64,000 bases of DNA, from NCBI GenBank assembly GCA_047495785.1, contig JBLDXI010000032.1, positions 2,418,001 to 2,482,000 on the forward strand, in the 5' to 3' direction. Below the pieces are notes generated by a model, which had not been told where the DNA came from, did not search any database, and worked only from the letters and a program-made list of their open reading frames with translations. Position numbers and translations under genes: made by a program. This document shows, piece after piece, positions 55,847-64,000 of this stretch. Within the stretch, counting starts at the first letter, position 1; the number at the start of each line of letters is the position of its first letter. The DNA comes from Lepidodermella squamata (taxonomy: Eukaryota; Gastrotricha).

Positions 55847-56077
55847 TTAATATCTATTTCCGCGGTAATCACGAAAATCTTGGAGTTGAGAATCGAAAGT
55901 CAGGGCTTGCAAATCTAAGTAGTTGAAGTTCTTGGGCATCTTGCCTCGGTTGGTGAAATCGGCCCGCTTCCAGCAACCGCAACAATCGCAAATCGCAAGT
56001 GGAAGCTCAGGTGACAGGTAAAAACCTTTATCCGCTAAAGTCCTCGCACTTGGGTTCCTACAAAGGCGACTTTGCAT
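55847..56077 (-). CDS. Small CDCCGCW-containing protein (hypothetical)
   Basis: A single-exon 76-codon frame starting MQSRLCRNPSARTL, with a compact cysteine group (ICDCCGCWKRADF) and an aromatic C-terminus. It lies 110 bases upstream of the pyrophosphatase start on the same strand. The arrangement of paired cysteines suggests metal or disulfide binding in a small mitochondrial or nuclear protein, but I do not recognise it and it may have unseen upstream exons. Confidence 0.4.
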   Translation of the reverse strand: MQSRLCRNPSARTLADKGFYLSPELPLAICDCCGCWKRADFTNRGKMPKNFNYLDLQALTFDSQLQDFRDYRGNRY

Positions 56078-56765
56078 AACCTATCACCTGCTGAAATGAG
56101 AGGTTCCTGAGTGAATCTTTACGTTTTATGTTGCAATTTTCAGTGACAGCCCCGTGAAAATAAGCATAACGCAGTACGCAGTAAGGTATAGGAAAGTTCT
56201 AATGTCTGATGTCTGAGATCCTCCTTTCTTAGGCCCATTGCCTATTGACAGGAGGAAGTAGTATAGGTTGGTTATTTGGTTAAAAGAGCAACAACTAGCC
56301 TCAAAGCTCAAAGTACCTGATTTTCTGCTATTCATTTGCCGTTTCGCGATCTTCCTTTGATTGTCATATAGTTTGTAGTTTCCAATCGAGGATCATTGAT
56401 TTTGGCATCGATCATGGAATAAAGGTGAAAATCTGGAAAGTTTGGAAGTTTTGTGGAGTTACATTCCTCCTTCCTCGAGGCTCAACATTCATGACTCATA
56501 GCCCCCAATGATTTGGATGTCGCTCTTTAACTCACTTCAGCACACTTTCACTATGAAGAAATTCGTCACGTAACCATAGAGTTTCGTTACTTATATCAAT
56601 TTTTGTTACATTGGAAGCTCATTTAACGCAAATATCTATGAACAAGCCACTTCATTCTTTCGTTACAGTCGATTTTCGTTATATTAGAGTTTGCACTATT
56701 GAAAGTGTCATGTATATCTATAATTTACCTATTGAATTGTTATATTTGTAGGTATTGTATTGAAA
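56078..56765. other. Divergent intergenic region
   Basis: About 690 bases. A TTTGTAG acceptor-like string just before the NDUFB1 start hints at a 5' UTR intron. No other gene seen. Confidence 0.4.
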
Positions 56766-56981
56766 ATGTTGTCTCTGAGTGCTGCTCAGCTGCGTCAGCG
56801 CTGGATGTATCGTGCTAAATTCTTTGGCGGCTTCGCTGGAGCCTTTTTGTTGGGCTGGTACCTAGATCAGGAACAGGAGGAACGATTCGCTGCGTTTCGC
56901 AATCGCTCTCGTCTATACGGGGAACGCCATCTACCCGACGGTCGTCCAACTTGGGGGCAGGATGTTTGGCGATTGGGCTAA
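56766..56981 (+). CDS. ndufb1: NADH dehydrogenase 1 beta subcomplex subunit 1 (NDUFB1)
   Basis: Small accessory subunit of mitochondrial complex I in the inner membrane. 71 aa, single exon. One transmembrane helix (FFGGFAGAFLLGWYL) followed by the family core: LDQEQEERFAAFRNRSRLY aligns with human LDRKSDERLTAFRNKSMLF. The upstream TTG-initiated frame was not used; ATG at 56766 is the first Met with normal length (human 58 aa). A poly(A) signal AATAAA is near 57112. Confidence 0.85.
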   Translation: MLSLSAAQLRQRWMYRAKFFGGFAGAFLLGWYLDQEQEERFAAFRNRSRLYGERHLPDGRPTWGQDVWRLG

Positions 56982-57187
56982 TCTGGAAAGTTATGCGATT
57001 GTAAATTGACTATTTCATTGCCCAGCGTTCGACCAGAATATTATTTCTAATTCATTGTATTTCCCCATCAGCGATAGTCATTCATCACCTGTTGCTGCCG
57101 GCTTGTTTCGAATAAATAAAATTGAAACCGCGGATTTCTGAACATTTTTTTTATCTTTAGAGATTTTTGAGCATTGTAGTGGATTGC

Positions 57188-58785
57188 ATGACTTCGCATG
57201 TTATTTCGCTATCAGATCTCAACTATGAGGAGAAGTCGTCACCTGATCACGTAACTATTATTGCAGTCCCTGAACGGCGCGGTGTCGTAATCAAACACGT
57301 GGAATATGCGATAACCAGCAAGGTTAGAACGATGTTCATTGCTTTATGCTATATCGCTTTAATAAAATCAATTTCAGAAACATGGCGCACAAGTTCACCG
57401 GAGATACAAAGATTTTTTAGTATTCCGGGAGCTGCTTCTGCTGCGATTCTCCTACCGAGTGATTCCCAAATTGCCGCCGAAAAAGTTGAACAGTGAGCAT
57501 ATGAATGTTAAGAGTGCCATTGCATTATTTTTTTTTCTTCCATAGTTTCATCAGATTCCGAGCTCACGGAAGAGAGGCGCAAAAGCCTCCAGAGGTTTTT
57601 GAATTTTATCGTTCGGCACCCGGTCATGTCCTCGGATGTTTTGGTGAAGCATTTTCTTACCGTCCAAGAGAGAGTGAGGAATTAAAGTCGTTTGAAGATG
57701 CAGAGTAATGTTGTAAATATTTTAGGATATCTACCAAACGATGAAAGCTCAGTTTTCAGCTCTCCCTGATGAGTTTTTTGTTCATCCTGGATCTTTGAAA
57801 GCTCAGGTAAGCTGGCCTGCGTCTTTCCTTGAAAATTTTAAATACCTTTATCGTTTCCAGACTTTGATTCACGAAAGCACTGCCCAAGATTACAAGAAAC
57901 ATCGAGAAAATATTAATAACATATTGATAGCTGTTAGCAAACTGCATGATTTGCTCTCTGCTCGAATCAGTCGATTACAATCTGAGGCTGATGATTTAAA
58001 AGAATTCGAAAAATTGCTTCAAGAGCTGGCTGGCTCAACGGGTTCAACGCCTGCCAATTCTCCACAAACGGAAACCTCTCCATCAACACAAATCATGGGC
58101 GATTCGAAGTCTTTGATGGCGAGCCTTCCAAAGTGGCTTAACGATGGCGAGTTGGCAATGCTTGACAACACCCGCTTGAACGTTTCCAGAGTTAGCCCTC
58201 GTTTTACATCGCTTGCCACCTGTATGTCTCAGAAAATTGGATCTGAGGAATCGGATGTTTTGGATAGAGTCAGCCTACTCATTGACGTCATCAACGGCTA
58301 CCAAGAGCTATGCCAACGGCACGAAAAAGGCGTTACAAGTGAACACCACAGGGCGATCAGACAGTTGAATAATATTAAAAGATTAACTTCGCAAAGTGCT
58401 CCTGGTTTAGCCGAATCGCAGCAAAATCTTGAGGCCATCGAACGTACTGTTCACCAGGTTGGTTTTATTGAATTTTGAAAATAGCGATGGCAATTTCGAA
58501 TTTCTTTCATAGCAAGAAGCGGAGATCGCAACTATCGAACAGCGGAACGCTTTTGCCCTGTACTGCGTCCAAGAAGAAACTCGTTTAGTTTATTGTCATT
58601 TGGCGCTGCTGAGCGGAATTTTGGCGAATCTCGCCTCTGCGAACAACGAAAATTTGGGTGAGCTAGCGACTATATGGCGCGAAATTCGCATTTACGTGCT
58701 GCCGGACGTGCGCGATACTCGCCCAGCATCTTCGTCAGCATCGCCCGCTCGGCGGCCGTTGAATGGTCAAACACTGAGGAAATGA
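57188..58785 (+). CDS. snx8: Sorting nexin 8 (PX-BAR)
   Basis: Endosomal membrane-binding protein of the PX-BAR class that shapes tubules for retrograde transport. Six exons (57188-57322, 57378-57492, 57546-57673, 57726-57806, 57861-58457, 58513-58785), 442 aa. PX domain: VIKHVEYAI, then HRRYKDFLVFRELLL and IPKLPPKK, the lipid-contacting arginine and lysine motifs in place. BAR helices follow; ELCQRHEKGV and QRNAFALYCVQEETRLVYCHL match human SNX8. The ATG at 57188 gives a short N-terminus; a further upstream exon is possible because human has a longer one. Stop and a poly(A) signal nearly overlap at 58785-58795. Confidence 0.92.
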
Positions 58786-59322
58786 ATAATAAACTTCTGC
58801 TCACAATTTAATGAATGCAATTGCACTGTTGTTATCGTTTATTTTTGACGATTCCCGATTTAGCTGCTGAATATTTGTGATTTTCTGTCCTCAGTTGAAC
58901 TTGGATTAGCGCGATGTAACGGAAATTCTCACCCACCTTAAAGCTGTGTCACCTCTTACTCTGAAATTACTTTCTTTATACTGCTATAATTGATATCGTA
59001 CCTTGTCTCATACCAGTGATCAACGGCTCCGGGATCAATCTAAGCTTCTCCAGTATTTTGTTTAATTTTATGAATATCTTATTGAATAATTGCGCGATTT
59101 GCCGATTGTGTTGTGATGATTTTCTGACAGAGGGAAACCTCAATCTTGAACTTGCAATTGAATTTGTAACACGTCCACTATTTCCTCACATTGATTTTGC
59201 CAGGTTGTGTTATAATCTGATGATTCTTGCTACGCTGAAGGAAATGAATTATTTATTTGCGAAAAACCAACATTCAATTAATAATAAAAGCTCGGATTTA
59301 TTGGGCAAGCAACAATGATTTG
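58786..59322. other. Convergent intergenic region with one doubtful ORF
   Basis: About 540 bases. A 100-codon plus-strand frame (59016-59318) is open and ends beside AATAAA, but it has no known motif and starts in a likely 3' UTR, so it is not called as a gene. Confidence 0.35.
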
Positions 59323-62300
59323 TTAAAGACTGGGTAAAACTCGAGTTGAAAGATCCAATGGCGGTGCCGTGTTTTCAACAACTTGATCTACTAACGATTT
59401 GAGCAGAGCTTCAATATCTTTATCAGCATCAGCAGAGGCCACATTTGCGGCAGAAATTGACATTCGCCGGCTAGCTCGCTCGGCTTTATCTGCTTTCGCC
59501 TTCTGCTGTTTCTCCTGTTGTATCAAATTCTGGCAAAATCGCTCGACTTCGCTGGCTGTCGGCGGGCTGAACTGATCTTCGCCCGTCTTGAATTCATTAC
59601 CGATTTGGGCAGAGCAGTAACAGCCGATCAAAAGATTAGTCGCGCGCTCGACTAGCGATGAGAAACCGCCTCGAACGATAGACTGTTGGAGACGGTAAAC
59701 CTCAAGCAGTTTTTCCTTCGGGCAAGGAATGTCGATAGGGATTGTCGAACTCAACAGAGCCAATGCATACTCCAAAGATTTGCTAGAGAAACACAAGGTT
59801 CGGTAAATTAAAAAAATGAAATCGGTAAATTTACCTTGTTAAGCTGGATTGATCGCTTTCTCGCAGATACTTGCGACCACCAGAAGCCTGTCTGGCGAGC
59901 TGAGCTTGGGCAGCCATTAGCAGCTTCAAAGCGTCCGGATTTGAGTTGTTCGAGAAGAGAAATTTTAGAAGTAGGCGAACGCACCTGGCCGAATACAAAT
60001 ATGAAATAATGAAAAAGACAAATATTTCAACTGTTACTTCTCGGTGTGAGCGAAAAACGTTCCTCTTCGGTCGAAATCAGGATGGGTCGAACGCCAAAAT
60101 CCAGTCAACATCGCACCAACGGAACCGCTTTGAATTTTACGAGGGTCGAACAAAGAAGCTCCGAATTTGAGACTGGAAAACGGATTTTTGTCATCTTCCT
60201 CTTCAGGAAACGGCCAACCCAACAGGACGTGGCCACACAGCGCCGAGTTACGCAGCAGGGGATGGTAGAAGAACGCATGGGCCATTCGATATCGGCTTTT
60301 GAAGTGCTCCGGGAAACGTGTCGAACAGAATGCCAAAGCTTGGATGCAAATATGGGCCAACTCTTGGGTTTTGTTTTGCCACACATTTTGAACTTCAGGC
60401 TTGGCGAAGTCAGTAAATGCCGGGAAAGCCGTAAATCGACCGGAATAGACCCGTGAGAGAAGCGAAATAAGCTTATCAACCTCTGAAATTTCACTCGAAT
60501 CAGCGTTTAAGGTGGATAAATATTTGAGGATGTCAGCGTGAATTCGGTAGAATAGCTCGAAGCATTCAACTGCAAGCCGAGGGGCGTTTTGCGATGTTAT
60601 AGTCCTGCCCGGGAAAACAGCATCATGCTCGAACAACAGCTCTAAAGCCTCGACAAATTTCTCCACGCTATAAGCTACACCGTGGCCCAATTTGCTACCA
60701 ATTTTGCCCAGCATGTACAAGCAAAACCAGCGATCTGATGGTGGATCAATGTCGGTACTAGCATTAGCTTGGGAGAACAGGTCCGACATGAATTTCAGCA
60801 AATCTTCAATGCCTGGATTTTCGGCCTCGACAAATTTAGCAACGACAGCGCTACATGTGAACTCAGAGGTAATTGAAGTCTTTCTTCTTTTTTCCTTGCA
60901 ATTCTCAACCCTGCGGAGAAGGGTGAAGATTTCAGTGACGAACGATCCAAATTCCATGAGAAGTTTCCCGTTCTCCAGTTCGAGATCGTGAGCCATCCGG
61001 AAACTTCGTACAACCGGTTGGATCAAATCAGGATCACATAATGCCGCGTCTAGATCACATTGATCCAACGTTTGACTGATGGAACTTTGCCAGGCCAACG
61101 CCATTCCAGCCCAAGCGTCGAAAAGCGTTGGCTGGAATCGAATCGCCATCTTGTAGTGATCCAACGCCAAATCGTAATCGGTATTTTTAACTACGTGATC
61201 AGCCTGAAGATAGCAAATCGTTGCGTAATGGTTTTGATCCACATCCGAGGTGTGATTAGCCTTCAAGCTAGCGACTTTCTCGCGGAATTTCCTTGCTTTC
61301 TCCATAGAATTATCGCTCAAATACTCGTCAAGATCGGCCTCGCATATAGCCGGTTTCGCGGGTGATAGCGTCAATAATTTTTTCAGAAAATTCCCAAATT
61401 CGGCCGAAATGCTGTCGCCCTTAAACGAGTCATAGGCTGGCAATTCAGCCGGTTTGTAGTACATGAACAACTTCACACCAGTTGACCACGTTAGGCCAGG
61501 CGTTGAAATTTGCTTGCAAGAAGGGTGTTCGAAGACTTGAGTAGCCTTGGCGCGAACACGGCGCAGGGTAACGCCAAGTTGGCATAACACGCATTGATCA
61601 ATCTGCTTTTCGACAAAGTTCCTCGCAGCTTTTGTCATGCCTTCCTCGGTCGCGGCTGGGCTTTGAATGAACTGGATAAGCCGGTCTCGGATCAGTTCCA
61701 AATAGTCGCAGTCATCAATGCGGCAAATCCCGCCGCCACTGCTGGCTAATAAATCATGGACTAAAAAGAGGAACCGGACACTCAATGGCAATTTCGCGAA
61801 ATCAGAGTCTTCATCAGAATCGAAACTGTCACTGGACGATTCATCAAAGTCGACTGCCTTTTTCGCGTCCGAATCGCCTGCCGAAGAAAAATCAAGTTTC
61901 AGCGAGCCAATCGATCGATTTCCGAATTCGCTCAAGTGTTCGTAGCATTTGCAGATCGAAATAATTAAACCATTAATTTTGAATGGTAATATTGAAGTTG
62001 CCTCCAAAGCATTGAAAACCGATTCGGAGAACGAGATTAGGAGTTTGGCGAAAGTACTGCGATGAGTAGCGACTATTTTGTCGAAAAATTCCGAGCACAA
62101 TGTCCACACACTGAAAACAAGGCGTTTAAACATTGGAATCTGCTTGCCATTTGTCAAGATTTTGTAAAGACAATTCAGAAGGGAAATGGCAAATTCCGAG
62201 CCATTTTCTTTCGAGCAGCGCATTAAAGCTTCAAGGTAGATGAGAGCGTAGTTGGCTAAATCAGAGGCAACGATAAGATCCAAGTTGGACGGCTCGAAAA

Positions 62301-64000
62301 TATCGCCACTTTCTTCGCAACTGGCGGCAATTTTCGCGCAAATCTCCTCCCAGTTTTTCGACTCGAAAGTCTCGGAAAGGCCACGAAGTTGTTCATAGCA
62401 ATGGGTCCATTTCATTTCCATCAAAATGTCCTCGCGCGGCCATAACGGCCGGCGAAATACGTGCCCAAGATACAGTGATGTGAATTCATGCGCATCGTTC
62501 AACACTGAACGGCACGATGAAGATGCCATTTGCATGAGTTGGAAGTTATGCGTGACTTTACTCAGCCGAAAAAACAGAAGGCAATGCCGAATTTTGTCAA
62601 TTCGCCGCTGTTCTACTGTCCCGCGATACTTCAGAGACGGAACTAAAATGCTCGGCATGGTTACGCAATCTATTTCATTGGTCAGATCTAGCTTGACCGG
62701 GGGCGACGTGAAGCTTGCTAAATAGTTTTGATCCTCAGTGGTTGGCGTCAGAAATTCGACAACAGCTTCCAGGAAAACTCGAACTATTTCGCAAACGGAA
62801 ATGTTGTAATAGTCATCAAGCGCATTGAACGGTTTCACGTCTTCGAACTTTCGGAACTGTTCGTATAACAGGCAGAAACCAATGCAATCATCTTTATCCC
62901 AAATGTGGGTAGTCGATAACTGGACTAGCCGATCAAGGGCAATTTTGACCAATTGCCTTAAACACTCGCCCTTCTGACTCCAAGCGTCGATTTCTTCGAA
63001 TAAATCAACGTCAGCCAGTTTAGGTCTCGAGGGCCCGTCTTCACCGTTGGTCGAAGCCTGCGATGTCGATAATCTACGTTGAGAGCCTACGCTCGCAGGT
63101 TGATCGCAAGTTTCAGCCTGGTCACATAGGCCTTTTAATTGAGCAATGTACTTCAATACTTTCGCCCTTCCGCCTGGAGTGCTCGAAAGCTGACTTCCAG
63201 GTTTCGACTGCGACAAATTCGCGGTATTTCTCGACGCTCGAGTGCTTTGTTGAGGGGTAGTTGGCATACGCTGTGAGCCAGTTTGAACCGATGCGCGGGC
63301 ATCATCGACTGCCGACGGCTCTTCTTTCAAAATTTTGAAAGGAGAGTCCAGGTAATTTGATTTTTCATTTACAGCCTCATCGCATGCTTTGGCTAGGTAT
63401 CGGCAAATTTCCAGGACAGTCACTTTCCGGTCGGTTTGAACTTGAAGTTTAGTCGACGGAAGAAAATCAGACGGTTGAGAGGGGACAATCGATGATATAA
63501 TTTCAATGTGGTGTTTACTGATATTTTCACATTCAGTAATAATCTGCGAATAACATGAATTTTGCAAAATGGATCAACTATTTTGTTGATTTTTTACCCT
63601 CTGGTCAAATAATTGCTTGTCAAGCAAACTGGCACTCTCTTTGATTGATCGATTGTATTTGACGATAGTAGGTTCCCGTTTCAATATTTCGAGGCATAGC
63701 GTATGACCAGCGACGAACAGCGAATTTTCAGCAATTCCTTGCAGACAATAAGAGATGCAATCTGAAATTCATAAGAAATCATTTAGCATACTTATTTAAT
63801 ACCGCAAACTTGCCGTCGTAAAGGCCGATAACAAACAGGCATTGGCATAGTTTGATGAGTGAAGCCCAGTGCATTCCTGGGCAATTGGCCACAGCCTGTT
63901 GCCTCGTAAATTATGTTTCGAATCTCAGTTGAACGATTTTCTTACCTCTTTAAATACTGGAAATGCTTCGTACACTGTTCGGGTTTTAATCAGCAAGCAG
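59323..64000 (-). CDS. cabin1: CABIN1 / HIR3-type histone chaperone subunit (5' part missing)
   Basis: Large TPR protein, scaffold of the HIRA complex that deposits histone H3.3; also a calcineurin regulator in vertebrates. Exons: before 63946 (partial), 63895-63803, 63761-63598, the 3506-nt exon 63543-60038, 59984-59835, and 59782-59323. TPR-like helices run throughout (for example LDHYKMAIRFQPTLFDAWAGMALAW). The C-terminal block FPEHFKSRYRMAHAFFY, VLLGWPF, FWRSTHPDFDRRGTFFAH corresponds to the family PEHYKSLYRLAH and GIWRIPxxEIDRPGSF regions, and KKYLRDVD-like KYLRESDQ follows. One giant exon amid short ones is unusual here. The junction between 63803 and 63761 is off by one base with canonical GT-AG; see findings. 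The start is outside the window. Confidence 0.88.

Noticed and set aside
59016-59318. 100-codon plus-strand ORF next to a poly(A)-like signal
   Set aside because: No recognisable domain and it lies in the overlapping 3' UTR zone of SNX8 and CABIN1; it might be a missed exon but evidence is too weak.
1-64000. CRISPR arrays, rRNA, bacterial operons
   Set aside because: The window is eukaryotic nuclear DNA; no regular spaced repeats or rRNA segments were seen.

Overview
The window is a gene-dense piece of an animal nuclear genome: about 28 protein genes, nearly all cut by introns of only 45-60 nt with GT-AG ends. Several exon joins were rebuilt by hand from splice sites and reading phase. Intact DNAAF5 (axonemal dynein pre-assembly) means the organism has motile cilia or flagella, which argues against a nematode. 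Tiny introns, tight packing and tandem clusters of secreted WAP proteins fit a small-genome ecdysozoan such as a tardigrade. That assignment is inference, perhaps even odds, and a BLAST search would settle it.

Layout. 1-7 kb: 3' part of eIF3B (+), a rhodopsin-like GPCR (-) with a MITE in its intron, and a TSSK-type kinase (-). 7.4-18.2 kb: a secreted protein of five 12-cysteine repeats (+), two tandem LIV-1-like ZIP transporters (-), a long gene-free stretch, and a single-domain relative of the repeat protein with a mucin-like, probably GPI-anchored tail (+). 18.7-24 kb (-): four WAP-type secreted proteins and a polyQ/polyN sushi protein. 24.1-33.7 kb (-): five tandem paralogues encoding cadherin-like single-pass receptors, with a second, inverted MITE copy between two of them. 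34.7-37.4 kb (-): PDK1 and bL35m. 38 kb: LINE ORF1 relic. 39.4-42.5 kb (+): DDX47 and ECSIT. 42.6-44.8 kb (-): amine-type GPCR. 47.2-50 kb (-): DNAAF5. 50.4-51.5 kb: 5'-truncated LINE with a 9-bp target duplication. 52.4-64 kb: small coiled-coil protein (+), inorganic pyrophosphatase (-), NDUFB1 (+), SNX8 (+) and the 5'-incomplete CABIN1/HIR3 (-).

The housekeeping genes are recognisable across animals: translation, RNA helicase, mitochondrial ribosome and complex I, PI3K signalling, endosomal sorting, histone chaperone. Between them lie lineage-specific families of secreted or surface proteins expanded by tandem duplication. These are the most novel content: the 12-cysteine repeat family, the YCGGC+WAP cluster, the cadherin-like receptor cluster, and a ZIP pair whose TM5 metal-binding motif has lost both histidines. 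The genes are not an operon; orientation and function vary from one to the next.
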